Notes: a model not told the origin generated them from the letters alone. A stretch of DNA of 49,712 nucleotides from Kocuria sp. p3-SID1428 (GCF_025149945.1 NZ_JALXVH010000017.1:1-49712); one strand, 5' to 3'; numbered from the stretch's first letter, positions 1 to 10,493 are shown. Translations and numbers: made by a program.

Positions 1-1638
<1,638 letters not shown>

Positions 1639-1747
1639 CTCGTGTCCCTGCTTCCTCGTTCGTGATCATCGTGGCGATGACCAGCTGTTTCGTCTGTGCG
1701 GTCGGATCATCCCGACCGGCGGGCGCGGTGCGGACCCCGGTGGGGCC

Positions 1748-2563
1748 TCAGGCGCGGATGCGCTCCTGCAGCTCGTTCAGCCGCGCTGCCACGGAGCCGT
1801 CGATCACCTCGTCGCCGACGGTGATCCGCAGACCCCCGACCAGCGTGCGGTCCTCGTCGAGCACGATCTTCAGCTCGCGGCCGTAGAGCCGCGACAGCGC
1901 CCCGCGCAGGCGCTCGACCTGTGCGTCGTCGAGGGCTCCGGCGTAGCGGACGCGGGCGATGCCGCCCTCTCGGACCTCGGCAAGCAGCTCGGCCCAGTCG
2001 GCCAGCACCCGGTGCGGGCGATTCGCCCGCGGAGTCAGGATGGCCTGCTCGGCGAGCAGACGGCCCTCCTCGCGAAGCGAAGGAGCCACGCGATCCAGCA
2101 GACGCAGCTTGGCATCGCGCGGAGCCCGCGGATCCGTGAGCGCCTGCTGCAGCTCGGGGTCCTCTTCAAGGACCGCCTGCATGCCCAGGGCGTCGTCGAC
2201 GACTGCATCCAGGCCCTCGGGGCCCATGCGCCGCTCGGCGGCGAAGCCGGCCAGCACGACCGCCGAGGACTCGAGGCCCTCGGTGAAGGCCTCCTCGGTG
2301 GCCCAGGTGCGGGCGCTGAGCAGCTCGAGGATGCCGGTGGCGGCCTCTCCCACGGCGGTGGAGAAGATGCGCCGCGCCAGGGCGCCGCGCTCCTCCCCCG
2401 AGCGGGAAGGATCGGTCAGCGCGCGCCGCAGCAGATCGTTGCCCTGCACGGCCTCGAGCGCATCGAACAGCTCGCGCGAGATCGAGGAGTGCGCCTGCTC
2501 CGCCCAGGGGCGCAGCAGCGACGCGACATCCACGCGTCCGAGCTCAGACCGTGCGGCGCTCAC
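1748..2563 (-). CDS. atpH: F1F0 ATP synthase delta subunit
   Basis: This 271-residue protein is the delta (OSCP-like) subunit that ties the top of the F1 head to the peripheral b stalk. The bacterial family is normally about 180 residues, while actinobacterial members are typically about 270, as here. The C-terminal part, with VGGLRITVGDEVIDGSVAA, carries the family signature, and the N-terminal part is the helical domain. The start is GTG at 2563, which overlaps the atpF stop as GTGA, so translation is probably coupled. Unlike mycobacteria, b and delta are separate genes here. Confidence 0.95.
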   Translation of the reverse strand: MSAARSELGRVDVASLLRPWAEQAHSSISRELFDALEAVQGNDLLRRALTDPSRSGEERGALARRIFSTAVGEAATGILELLSARTWATEEAFTEGLESSAVVLAGFAAERRMGPEGLDAVVDDALGMQAVLEEDPELQQALTDPRAPRDAKLRLLDRVAPSLREEGRLLAEQAILTPRANRPHRVLADWAELLAEVREGGIARVRYAGALDDAQVERLRGALSRLYGRELKIVLDEDRTLVGGLRITVGDEVIDGSVAARLNELQERIRA

Positions 2564-3108
2564 TGCTGGGCACCCTGATCGGCCGGCGCGCTCTCGAGCT
2601 CGGAGATGAACCGGTCGATGACGCGGCGCGAGCGATCATCATCGGAGAGGGACTCCCCAACGACCTTGGACGCCAGCTGCGTGGCCAGCGAGCCGACCTC
2701 GGTGCGCAGCGACAGTGCGGCGGAGGAGCGCTCGGCGGCGATGGCCTTGTGCGCGTTCTCCGTGATGCGGGCGGACTCGCTGTTCGCGCGGTCCTTGAAG
2801 TCAGCCAGGATCTTCTCGCCTTCAAGACGAGCCTCCTCGCGGATCTTCTGGGCCTCGAGACGGGCGCTCTCCAGCTGCTGGTTGTACTCGTCGCGGGCGC
2901 GGTCGGCCTCTGCCTGGGCCTGCTCGGCCTTGGCGAGACCGCCCTCGATCGCCTCGCTGCGCTCGGCGTAGGTGCGCTCGAACATCGGGACGATCCACTT
3001 GATCGCGACGAACAGCAGGATGAAGAACCCCACGGCGGTGACCAGCATCTCCCAGCCATTGGGGATCAGCGGATTGGCCGCCTCGGCAGCCATGATGTCA
3101 GTGGTCAT
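2560..3108 (-). CDS. atpF: F1F0 ATP synthase b subunit
   Basis: This 182-residue protein is the peripheral stalk subunit of the F0 sector. One membrane helix near residues 20-40 (WEMLVTAVGFFILLFVAIKW) is followed by a long charged, Ala/Glu/Arg-rich helix that would form the coiled-coil dimer reaching up to delta. Length and layout match AtpF. Start ATG at 3108 has a GGAA-type ribosome site just upstream; ATG codons further in (MAAEA) are possible but less usual. It sits between atpE and atpH and overlaps atpH by 4 bp. Confidence 0.95.
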   Translation of the reverse strand: MTTDIMAAEAANPLIPNGWEMLVTAVGFFILLFVAIKWIVPMFERTYAERSEAIEGGLAKAEQAQAEADRARDEYNQQLESARLEAQKIREEARLEGEKILADFKDRANSESARITENAHKAIAAERSSAALSLRTEVGSLATQLASKVVGESLSDDDRSRRVIDRFISELESAPADQGAQQ

Positions 3109-3162
3109 GGACGTCGTTCCTGTTCTCTTCGGCTCCTGTCAGATCTCCACTGCGGTGGAGGA

Positions 3163-3369
3163 TCACAGGAAGAACATGACGAAGCCCAGGATGGCCAGGG
3201 CCTCGACCACGGCGAAGCCCATGAACAGCATGGGCTGCAGGACGCGCTGGGCCTCCGGCTGGCGGGAGACGGCCTGCATGTAGGCGGCGAAGATCAGACC
3301 CACGCCGATTCCACCGCCGATGGCAGCGAGACCGTAGCCGATGGCGGAGAGCGAACCAGTGATATCCAT
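3163..3369 (-). CDS. atpE: F1F0 ATP synthase c subunit
   Basis: This 68-residue hairpin of two membrane helices is the proteolipid of the rotor ring. The first helix holds the GGGIGVG glycine motif (residues 18-24), the polar loop is RQP (36-38), and the ion-binding carboxylate is Glu56 in [11 protein letters not shown]. Length and motifs fit a proton-type c subunit. An AAAGGA site lies upstream of ATG 3369, spaced a little wide at about 10-11 nt. It lies between atpB and atpF. Confidence 0.96.
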   Translation of the reverse strand: MDITGSLSAIGYGLAAIGGGIGVGLIFAAYMQAVSRQPEAQRVLQPMLFMGFAVVEALAILGFVMFFL

Positions 3370-3488
3370 TCTTGGAGATTCCTTTCAGACTGCCCGCGCA
3401 GTGCGAGCGGTGTGCCACGAATGGCGGTTGACAGGTCGGAGCGGTACTCCGCGTGTGGCTCGGTCGCTGCCGAACCAAGACTGTGGGG

Positions 3489-4280
3489 TCAGTGCCCTTC
3501 CTTCAGTGCGCCGTCGACGTAGACCGCGAACAGCAGCACGAAGATGTAGGCCTGGAGCACCTGGATCAGCACCTCCAGGAAGAAGATGAAGATGCCGAGC
3601 ACGAGGGCGCCCAGTCCGCCGAGGAACCCGAAGCCGCCCACGTTCACGAAGAGGTGGGACATGAGGCCGGCCGAGACCATGATGGCCATGTGGCCGGCAA
3701 ACATGGTGGCGAACACACGCAGAGCGTGGGTCACGGGGCGGATGATCAGGTTCGAGAGGAACTCGATCGGGATCAGGATGACGTAGAGGATCTTGGGGAC
3801 GCCCTCCGGCATGGTCATCTTGGCCATGAACTTCCCGAAGCCGTGGCGCTTGATCCCCACGCCCACCCAGGCGACGTAGGCGATGATCGCCAGCACGTAG
3901 GCCGAGCCGGCGTGCGACATGCTCGGCAGCTGCAGGATGGGGATGGACCCGAAGAAGTTGTTCACCAGGATGAAGAAGAAGAAGGTGAACAGCCACGGCA
4001 GCCAGGGGCGCAGCTCCTTCTCGCCGATCAGATCGCGACCCAGCGAGTTGCGGACGAAGCCGTAGGCGACCTCACCGAGGTACTGGCCCTTGGACGGCAC
4101 GAGCGACTGGCGCCGGATGGCCCAGAGGAAGAAGAAGGAGATCAGTGCCACCGACAGCAGGATCAGCAGCATCTGCTTGCCGAAGGCGAAGGACCCGATC
4201 TCGAACAGCGGCGGGAGGTGCATGTCCTCCACGCCGGGGACCTCTAGGCCTGTTCCCTCGAGGGGCGGCGCGACAATCAC
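3489..4280 (-). CDS. atpB: F1F0 ATP synthase a subunit
   Basis: This 263-residue multi-pass membrane protein forms the proton half-channels against the c ring. The family-defining helix with the essential arginine is visible as HALRVFATMFAGH, preceded by the SNLIIRP segment; the C-terminal helices end in FAVYVDGALKEGH. The open frame extends upstream to 4469 without family similarity. I place the start at GTG 4280 because AAAGGA lies 7-8 nt before it and because it overlaps the upstream stop as GTGA. The 119-bp gap to atpE holds no gene. Confidence 0.95.
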   Translation of the reverse strand: MIVAPPLEGTGLEVPGVEDMHLPPLFEIGSFAFGKQMLLILLSVALISFFFLWAIRRQSLVPSKGQYLGEVAYGFVRNSLGRDLIGEKELRPWLPWLFTFFFFILVNNFFGSIPILQLPSMSHAGSAYVLAIIAYVAWVGVGIKRHGFGKFMAKMTMPEGVPKILYVILIPIEFLSNLIIRPVTHALRVFATMFAGHMAIMVSAGLMSHLFVNVGGFGFLGGLGALVLGIFIFFLEVLIQVLQAYIFVLLFAVYVDGALKEGH

Positions 4281-4678
4281 TGGCGGTCCTTTCTGCTGCC
4301 GCCGTCCCAGCTCCGGTGAGTCTCGGAGTGATACGGGGCGTCTCGGCGTTTCCGGGCGGCACCATGATCCTGCGGGTCCTCGCTGATCCGCAGCCCGGCC
4401 TGCAGGCGGAGGTAGGAGAGAGCGAGGCCTGCCGCGAGCCCGAGGCCCGCACCGGCATAGACCATCCACTGTGTTCCCACCAGGTAATCCAGCAGGAATC
4501 CTATCAGACCCCAGAAGGCCGTCCCAATCACCAGATAGGTCATGATCCCCAGCGCGGCGCGGTTTCCGCCGGCCTGCACGAGCTCTCCCGCGGTGCTCAG
4601 CGAGTCCTTCTCGGAGGCGTTCCGCTTGCCGGGGCGATCCTGCCTCGGCGCGTCATCCGGGTGCGGGTCAGGGGCCAT
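4277..4678 (-). CDS. AtpZ/AtpI-like small membrane protein of the ATP synthase operon
   Basis: This 133-residue protein has a charged N terminus (about 45 residues), two membrane helices (about residues 46-66 and 70-92, with GTAFWGLIGFLLDYLVGT between), and a very polar, basic C-terminal tail. This is the layout of the AtpZ/AtpI family found ahead of atpB, thought to help c-ring assembly or magnesium/calcium supply to the synthase; that role comes from the family and is not visible here. It starts at ATG 4678, overlapping the upstream stop as ATGA, and its stop overlaps the atpB start as GTGA, so it is tightly built into the operon. Confidence 0.8.
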   Translation of the reverse strand: MAPDPHPDDAPRQDRPGKRNASEKDSLSTAGELVQAGGNRAALGIMTYLVIGTAFWGLIGFLLDYLVGTQWMVYAGAGLGLAAGLALSYLRLQAGLRISEDPQDHGAARKRRDAPYHSETHRSWDGGSRKDRQ

Positions 4679-5148
4679 CAGGAGGTCCTCTCGGTGTCGT
4701 GGTCGCCGGGCACGGCGACGTCGTAGACCGGCATGCGGGCCCGGCGCAGGCCAGTGGCCATGCCCGCCAGCCAGGCCGCGACGGCCACGGCGGCCGCTGC
4801 CATCAGCCAGTGCGGTCGCAACCAGCCCGGTGCCTGGACCGAGGCCATGAGCATGGCGCCGACCAGCACCAGCACGAGGTAGGCGAAGAGCATGACCAGC
4901 GGCGGCGCGTAGGTCGAGAGCCGGCTTGCCCACCACAGCGCCAGCCCCGAGAGCCCGAAGGGCACGGCGACGACGGCCGAGGCGGTCGCAGCCGAGGCGG
5001 CGGCCCCTCCCCCCGAGGAGATCGCGGCCGCGACCACGAGCACCAGGCAGGCGACCGCACCGGCGATGAGGCCGTGTCGCAGCATCACTGCCCAGGGGCT
5101 GCCGCCGACAGTGCTCAGCCCTCGACGGCGAGAACCGCGGGCGGTCAT
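4678..5148 (-). CDS. AtpI-like four-helix membrane protein
   Basis: This 156-residue protein has four probable membrane helices (near residues 23-43, 48-70, 77-98 and 105-127), a basic N terminus and a polar C-terminal tail. Position is the main clue: it lies between the wecA-like gene and the AtpZ-like gene, where actinobacteria usually carry a poorly conserved gene called atpI (Rv1303 in M. tuberculosis). The start ATG 5148 has GGAGG 7 nt upstream and overlaps the upstream stop (ATGA); its stop overlaps the next start (ATGA). Sequence similarity alone would not name it, so the function is inferred from context. Confidence 0.7.
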   Translation of the reverse strand: MTARGSRRRGLSTVGGSPWAVMLRHGLIAGAVACLVLVVAAAISSGGGAAASAATASAVVAVPFGLSGLALWWASRLSTYAPPLVMLFAYLVLVLVGAMLMASVQAPGWLRPHWLMAAAAVAVAAWLAGMATGLRRARMPVYDVAVPGDHDTERTS

Positions 5149-6275
5149 GCCCCGGCCTCCGCGCTGCTCGCTGCGGATCGCCCGGACAGCAGGCGCGGCA
5201 GGGACAGGTACAGCACGAGCACGGCCAGCACCGCCAGACCCGGCACCACCGCGGGGAGCTGGTGCAGCCACAGGCCCGTGAGCCCCACCAGGGACACGAC
5301 CAGGGTGAACACCGCGACGGTCAGCGACGAGGCCGCGTGCGTGAGTCCGACATCCGTCAGCCGCTGGTAGACGTGCTCGCGGTGCGGACGCCACCATGCC
5401 TCGCCGCGGCGGATCCGCCGCAGCAGGGTCCAGCCGGTGTCCGCCAGGTACACGGACAGCGCCGGCAGCAGGTACTCGACGTACACCCCGGACAGGAAGG
5501 CCGCGATCGCGATCATGATCAGCGACCCGCCCAGCAGGTAGGAGCCCACGTCGCCCAGGAAGACGGAGTCCCGGGAGAAGTTCCAGGGCAGGAAGCCCAG
5601 GAAGGCGAAGGCGACCACGAGCCCCGCGACGATCATCCAGGCGAGGTCGTTGGAGGCCCCGGCCCATGCGTAGACCAGGCCCACGACGAAGCCGTGCATT
5701 CCCGAGATGCCGTTGAGGCCGTCCATGAAGTTCGCGACGTTGATGTAGGTGGCCACCGCCAGGGCGCACACCGGCCACCACCAGACTCCCGTGCCCAGGA
5801 CGGCCGTCAGCGCGCCGGCGCAGACCAGGCCGATCAGCAGCTGTCCGGCCAGTCGCCAGCGCACCGAGAGTCCCCTGATGTCCTCGGCCCACCCGAGCCC
5901 GGCCGCGAGCGCGGTGCCGAACAGGACGACCAGCGCGATCGAGCGGTCGGTCGCGACCGCACCGGTCAGCAGGGCCAGCAGCTGCACGACCACCACGGCC
6001 AAGGCCACGGCCAGGCCCATGCCGCGGATCACGGTGCGCGTGTGCGAGGAGCGCTCCGTGGGGATGTCCACCACGCCGAGCCGACGCAGCACGGGCTTGA
6101 CCGCCAGCGGCATGGCCAGGCTCAGCGCCAGGGCGGCGGAGCCGAAGCTCAGGCCCAGGTGCAGCAGGGTCTGCAGCTCCTCGGCGGTCGGCCAGGCACC
6201 GGGATCGGTGGACAGCACCGAGATGGTCCTCTCCTGGCCGCCCGACAGCTCGGCTGGGCTCACGACGGCACTCAT
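5145..6275 (-). CDS. Undecaprenyl-phosphate sugar-1-phosphate transferase, MraY/WecA/WbpL family
   Basis: This 376-residue polytopic membrane enzyme transfers a HexNAc-1-phosphate from a UDP-sugar to a polyprenyl phosphate, starting a lipid-linked glycan. About ten or eleven hydrophobic segments are visible. Family motifs are NFMDGLNGISG near residue 180, FLGDVGSYLLGG near 238 and the cytoplasmic His motif HREHVYQRL near 295; the last form is typical of the WbpL/WbcO branch. It overlaps capD upstream and the atpI-like gene downstream by 4 bp each. It occupies the place of rfe/wecA in the conserved actinobacterial order. Its CapD neighbour suggests the sugar may be a modified HexNAc (inference). 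Confidence 0.88.
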   Translation of the reverse strand: MSAVVSPAELSGGQERTISVLSTDPGAWPTAEELQTLLHLGLSFGSAALALSLAMPLAVKPVLRRLGVVDIPTERSSHTRTVIRGMGLAVALAVVVVQLLALLTGAVATDRSIALVVLFGTALAAGLGWAEDIRGLSVRWRLAGQLLIGLVCAGALTAVLGTGVWWWPVCALAVATYINVANFMDGLNGISGMHGFVVGLVYAWAGASNDLAWMIVAGLVVAFAFLGFLPWNFSRDSVFLGDVGSYLLGGSLIMIAIAAFLSGVYVEYLLPALSVYLADTGWTLLRRIRRGEAWWRPHREHVYQRLTDVGLTHAASSLTVAVFTLVVSLVGLTGLWLHQLPAVVPGLAVLAVLVLYLSLPRLLSGRSAASSAEAGA

Positions 6276-8293
6276 GAGGCGCTGTCCTGATCCTGGTCGT
6301 ACGGCAGCTCGTCCTCGCCCGGGCGCACTGCCTGGGAATCCGTGCCGCGGACGGGCTTGATGTCGTGCACGGAGCTGGACTCCCGGCGCGCGGCGCGGAA
6401 GTCCGTGAGCGAAGGCTGGGAGTGCGCGCGCACCACGGGGATCATGCCGGTCGTGGGCATGTTGCCGCGCAGCTTCCAGGTGTGCCGATCCAGGCCCTCC
6501 GGGGACAGTGCGGCAGCCTTGGCGTGCGAGATCTTGGGATGGAACGGGCGCTCATCCGACTCGCCGAGCCCGATCAGCTCCTCGTGCAGCTTCTCCCCCG
6601 GCCGCAGCCCGGTGATCACGATCTCGATCGACTCGCGCCCGGACAGCGTCCGCAGCCGCTCGGCGATGTCGAGGATGCGGATCGGCTCGCCCATGTCCAG
6701 GATGAGCACCTCCCCTCCGCGGGCGATCGCACCGGCCTGGACCACCAGCTGGCAGGCCTCGGGAATGGTCATGAAGTAGCGGGTGGCCTGCGCATCGGTG
6801 ACCGTGATGGGCCCGCCCTGGCGGATCTGCTCCGTGAACAGCGGGAGCATGGAGCCGCGCGAGCCGAAGACATTGCCGAAGCGCACCGAGGCGTAGCGCT
6901 TCCCGGTCTCCTGGGCCATCCAGGCCGTGAGCTTCTCGGCTACCCGCTTGGAGTGCCCCAGCGCGGTGGTGGGGTTGGCGGCCTTGTCGGTCGAGACATT
7001 GACGAACACGCCCACGTCTGCCTTTCGCGCGGCCTCCAGCACGTTGAGGGTGCCGAGCACGTTCGTCTTCCAGGCTTCGTCGGGGTAGGTCTCCAGCAGC
7101 GAGACGTGCTTCAGAGCCGCCGCGTGGAAGACCACCTCAGGGCGGCGCTCGAGGAAGAGCTGCTCGATGGCCTCGGCGTCGCGGATGTCGGCGAGCACGG
7201 TGTCCTGGCCGTCGAGCAGACCGCGGCCGGTGATCGAGATCTGCGTGGACTGCAGGTTGGTCTCATCGCGATCCAGCATCATCAGCTCGCCCGGCTCGAA
7301 GGCCAGCAGCTGGCGGCACAGCTCCGAGCCGATCGAGCCGCCGGCTCCCGTGACCAGCACGCGGCGACCTGCGATGTAGCCGGAGATCCCCTGGGTGTCG
7401 ATGTCCACGGGGCTGCGCCCGATCAGGTCCTCGAGGTTGACGTCGCGGATGTCCACGCTGGAGCCGGAGCCGGTGAGCATGCTGGACAGCGGCGGCACGG
7501 TCATCACGCGCGTGCCGGTGCCCGCGACCGTGTCCGCCACCCGCTGCAGCTTCTTGGAGTCGACCCCCGACATGGCCACGAGCAGGATCTGCGAGCGCGT
7601 CTGCTCGAGCACGTGGGTGGCGTCGTCGAGGGTGCCGAGCACGGGCACCGAGGAGATGCGCAGGTGCTTCTTGGCGGGGTCGTCGTCGATGATCCCGACG
7701 GGCACGTACTCCGAGTCCGGGTCCTGCATCATGCGCTGGATGATGAACATGCCGGACTGTCCGGCGCCGTAGACGACCACGTGCTGGGCGGCCTCGCCGG
7801 GCCTGGACGTCGACTCCTGGTACATCCGCTTGAGATAGCGGAAGGCGGCCATCAGCAGACAGGCGAACGGGAAGGCGATCAGCGCGATCGAGCGAGGCAC
7901 CCCGACCGAGGGGCCGGTGACCAGCAGCAGGATCTGCAGGATCGCCGCCACGATGACGGTCACCACCACGAGCAGCTTGGCCTCGTCGAAGCTGCCGAAC
8001 GAGTAGCGGCCCCGGTAGAGGGCGAAGGAGTAGCCGACGGCCAGCTGCGAGACCACGGCCACGGCGCACATCACGAACATCCCCAGCGGGCTGATGAAGT
8101 CGAGGTTGAGCTCGTAGCGCAGCACGAGGGCCACGGTCATGGCCACGATCCAGGACATCGAGTCCAGGATCATCTGGATCCACAGCCATGCGGTGGGCTT
8201 TTCATCGGCGGCGGCCCGGCTCAGCGCGAGCGAGGCGGAGCCGGTCAGACCGGAGGAGGATGTGGCTCCGTCGCCGTCGTGCGATGGCTGCAT
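6272..8293 (-). CDS. CapD/WbpM/PglF-like membrane nucleotide-sugar epimerase/dehydratase
   Basis: This 673-residue protein has four N-terminal membrane helices (about residues 36-140), a first Rossmann-like domain (VVVYGAGQSG near 170), then a catalytic SDR domain with GAGGSIGSE near residue 315 and STDKAANP near 433. Proteins of this build convert UDP-HexNAc to 4-keto-6-deoxy or epimerised sugars for capsule and cell-wall glycans. In the SxxK-type active site the residue four before the Lys is Leu (LGHSK), where WbpM/FlaA1 relatives often have Met. The start ATG 8293 has AGGAGGG about 10 nt upstream. It overlaps the transferase downstream by 4 bp, so the two probably act on the same glycan. 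Confidence 0.88.
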   Translation of the reverse strand: MQPSHDGDGATSSSGLTGSASLALSRAAADEKPTAWLWIQMILDSMSWIVAMTVALVLRYELNLDFISPLGMFVMCAVAVVSQLAVGYSFALYRGRYSFGSFDEAKLLVVVTVIVAAILQILLLVTGPSVGVPRSIALIAFPFACLLMAAFRYLKRMYQESTSRPGEAAQHVVVYGAGQSGMFIIQRMMQDPDSEYVPVGIIDDDPAKKHLRISSVPVLGTLDDATHVLEQTRSQILLVAMSGVDSKKLQRVADTVAGTGTRVMTVPPLSSMLTGSGSSVDIRDVNLEDLIGRSPVDIDTQGISGYIAGRRVLVTGAGGSIGSELCRQLLAFEPGELMMLDRDETNLQSTQISITGRGLLDGQDTVLADIRDAEAIEQLFLERRPEVVFHAAALKHVSLLETYPDEAWKTNVLGTLNVLEAARKADVGVFVNVSTDKAANPTTALGHSKRVAEKLTAWMAQETGKRYASVRFGNVFGSRGSMLPLFTEQIRQGGPITVTDAQATRYFMTIPEACQLVVQAGAIARGGEVLILDMGEPIRILDIAERLRTLSGRESIEIVITGLRPGEKLHEELIGLGESDERPFHPKISHAKAAALSPEGLDRHTWKLRGNMPTTGMIPVVRAHSQPSLTDFRAARRESSSVHDIKPVRGTDSQAVRPGEDELPYDQDQDSAS

Positions 8294-8413
8294 CGGGGTC
8301 GGTCCCTCCTGAAGGCGTACGGGGGCGGTGCGCCGACCGCCCCGGGGCGACGGCCCTGTCGAGCAGCCCCTGTGCGGCCCGGCGGCTCCACCGCCCGGGC
8401 AGTCGGTGCGCCC

Positions 8414-8419
8414 AGTTTA
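8414..8419 (-). promoter_or_regulatory. Candidate -10 box for capD operon
   Basis: The minus strand reads TAAACT here, about 120 nt before the capD start, inside a GC-rich spacer where such AT-rich hexamers are rare. No good -35 hexamer is seen. Confidence 0.35.
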
Positions 8420-8447
8420 GGCGCAGGCGGACCCGCGGACCGGTAGG

Positions 8448-8468
8448 CCGCCCCCTGGTCGGGGGCGG
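8448..8468 (-). terminator. Hairpin just after the double glycosyltransferase gene
   Basis: A perfect 8-bp GC stem (CCGCCCCC with GGGGGCGG) and a 5-nt loop lie 2 nt past the stop at 8470. There is no U tract, so termination is only suggested. Confidence 0.4.
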
Positions 8469-8469
8469 G

Positions 8470-10296
8470 TCACGCGCGGCGCGAGCTCACCAGGGCGCGG
8501 TAGCTGCGCTCGCGCAGGCGCCTCGGGATGAACCGGTAGCCGCCGCGCACCACGACGTTGCGCACCAGCTCGAGGCGGCTGAGGTGGCCCAGGCCGAAGA
8601 GCCGGGACTGCAGCTGCATCTCGGCGGCGAAGATGCGAAGGCCGCCGCGGCGGCTGTAGGCGCCGTCCGAGACGCGGTAGCCCACGAGGGGCTCAGCGAC
8701 GTTGCGGAGCTGTGCGCCGCCGCGCAGCATCCGCACCCACAGCCAGTAGTCCTCGGCCAGCGGCAGTTCCTGGTAGCCGCCGACAGCATCCACCCGAGCG
8801 CGTCGGAAGACCACCGTGGGGTGGGAGACCGGATTGCGCAGCTTCGAGATCTGCGCGATGCGCGCCGGGTCGGTGGGAGCCTGCCGGACGGCCAGCACCT
8901 GCTCCTCATCCCCGATCTCGTTCATGGAGGAGCCCACCAGGTCGGCGCCGTCGCGGATCAGCGGCAGCTGGGCCTCGAAGCGCTGCGGGTAGGAGACGTC
9001 ATCGGCATCCGCGCGGGCGACGATCTCGTGGGTGCACAGCTGCAGACCCAGGCGCAGGACGGCGGTCAGTCCGCGGTTGTCGGGCAGGTCTGCGCGGATC
9101 ACGTCGATCGGCGGCTGTGCCGTGCGCAGCTGCTCGGAGATCTCCTCGAGGGCAGCGGCCATCTCGGGTGCCACGGGGCCGTCGCGCACGATCACGACCT
9201 GGCTCGGGCGCACGGTCTGCTCGAGCGTGGAGGACACGACGGCACGACGGAAGCGCTGCGGGGTGTCTCCGGCGTAGACCGGCAGCAGCACGGAGAACTC
9301 GGGCAGCGCCCGTGCGGGCGGATGCGCCTCGCCGCGCATCCGCGGCCCCTCGAGCTGCCACACGCCGTCCAGGACCTCGGCATTGCTGCGCGGAGCGCGC
9401 ACGGCATCGCGCACGCCGGCTGCGAAGCGGCGCAGCACCTCCCCGCGATGCTGCGACCCGCGCAGGGTCCGCAGCCACAGCCGTGCGGTCGCCCCGCCGT
9501 AGAGCACCTTCTCCCACGGGGCCAGCGACGACGAGCGGGTGAAGACCCACAGCTTGTTGCGCACGTCGTAGTAGAACCGCGGCCCCGGATCCACGTCCGT
9601 GGTCACCGGCCGGGCAGTGTGGTGCACGACCTGCGAATCGGGAAGCTGGAGGGCATCGCCCCAGCGTGCCAGCCGGGTGGAGAACTCGAAGTCGTCGTTC
9701 CAGATGAAGAAGTCCGCATACGGCGCGCCGGTGGCACGCACCGCATCGCCGTCGAGCAGCAGCGAGACGAAGGAGCCGGAGCGGATCGTGCGGGCTCCCA
9801 CGGCTCCGGCCCGACGGCGCCGCCCTGCCCCGGCGCCGATGCGCTCAATCATCGAGTTCATGGGGTGCTCGGAGCCATCGGTCCACAGCACGCGGCTTGC
9901 CACGAAGGCGGGGCGACGGCCGCCCCGGGGGTCGTAGTCCCGCCAGGCGGCCACGGCCGAGGACAGCGTCTGCGCCAGCGGCTCGGTGTCGTCGTCCATG
10001 ACCCAGATCAGGTCCGCGCCGTGGTGGTGGGCCGCTCGGTCGATGCCCACGGTGAAGCCGCCAGCTCCCCCGACGTTGCGCGGCAGCCTGATCAGATCCA
10101 CGGCCACCTCGGCCTGGCGGGCGAAGTCCTCCACCACGCTCACGGAGTCGTCGTCCGAGGCGTTGTCCACGACCACGATGGTCTCCGGTGAGCGTTCGCC
10201 GGAGGCCAGGCCCTGCAGCGTGGTCGTCAGCAGGCGAGCTCGATTGAAGCTCACGACGACGGCGACCACTACGGGCTCGCTCGCAGAGACGGGCAC
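8470..10296 (-). CDS. Double-domain family 2 glycosyltransferase (fusion)
   Basis: This 608-residue protein holds two GT-A type glycosyltransferase domains. The first (residues 5-290) has VVVSFNRARLL, VVVDNASDDDS, NVGGAGGFTVG and WVMDDDTEP, a pattern seen in GlfT2-like galactofuranosyl and rhamnosyl transferases. The second (about 315-590) has FSVLLPVYAGD, ARADADDVSYPQRF and EDYWLWVRML, as in AmsE/WcaA-type enzymes. No membrane helix is obvious. The frame is open further upstream; I chose GTG 10296 because GGAG lies 8 nt before it and the GT domain begins directly, but ATG 10389 is an alternative. Donor and acceptor sugars cannot be read from sequence. It probably extends the lipid-linked glycan begun by the neighbouring transferase. 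Confidence 0.85.
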   Translation of the reverse strand: MPVSASEPVVVAVVVSFNRARLLTTTLQGLASGERSPETIVVVDNASDDDSVSVVEDFARQAEVAVDLIRLPRNVGGAGGFTVGIDRAAHHHGADLIWVMDDDTEPLAQTLSSAVAAWRDYDPRGGRRPAFVASRVLWTDGSEHPMNSMIERIGAGAGRRRRAGAVGARTIRSGSFVSLLLDGDAVRATGAPYADFFIWNDDFEFSTRLARWGDALQLPDSQVVHHTARPVTTDVDPGPRFYYDVRNKLWVFTRSSSLAPWEKVLYGGATARLWLRTLRGSQHRGEVLRRFAAGVRDAVRAPRSNAEVLDGVWQLEGPRMRGEAHPPARALPEFSVLLPVYAGDTPQRFRRAVVSSTLEQTVRPSQVVIVRDGPVAPEMAAALEEISEQLRTAQPPIDVIRADLPDNRGLTAVLRLGLQLCTHEIVARADADDVSYPQRFEAQLPLIRDGADLVGSSMNEIGDEEQVLAVRQAPTDPARIAQISKLRNPVSHPTVVFRRARVDAVGGYQELPLAEDYWLWVRMLRGGAQLRNVAEPLVGYRVSDGAYSRRGGLRIFAAEMQLQSRLFGLGHLSRLELVRNVVVRGGYRFIPRRLRERSYRALVSSRRA

Positions 10297-10466
10297 AGCT
10301 TCAGCTCCAGACGGGAATCGCGGATTCGGGTCCGAGGACCGGTGCGCGGGGCTCGGGGGCTGCGCGGCCTGTCTCGGGTTCCGGAACATTAGCACCGGCG
10401 CCTTCGCCCGTTCTGTGATCCTCCAGGGGCCTGCCTGAGGCTCCCCTGGACGGTTCGTGCATCCGC

Positions 10467-10493
10467 TTGCCGGATCCGCGGCCTCTGTACGAT
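10467..10493 (+). promoter_or_regulatory. Candidate promoter for the SDR gene
   Basis: TTGCCG (10467-10472) and TACGAT (10488-10493) lie 15 bp apart in the divergent spacer between the glycosyltransferase and SDR genes, about 57 nt before the SDR start. The spacing is short, so this is tentative. Confidence 0.35.

Noticed and set aside
6365..8446. A 693-codon plus-strand frame opposite the CapD-like gene
   Set aside because: Shadow of the minus-strand gene, low-complexity His/Gly/Asp/Leu composition.
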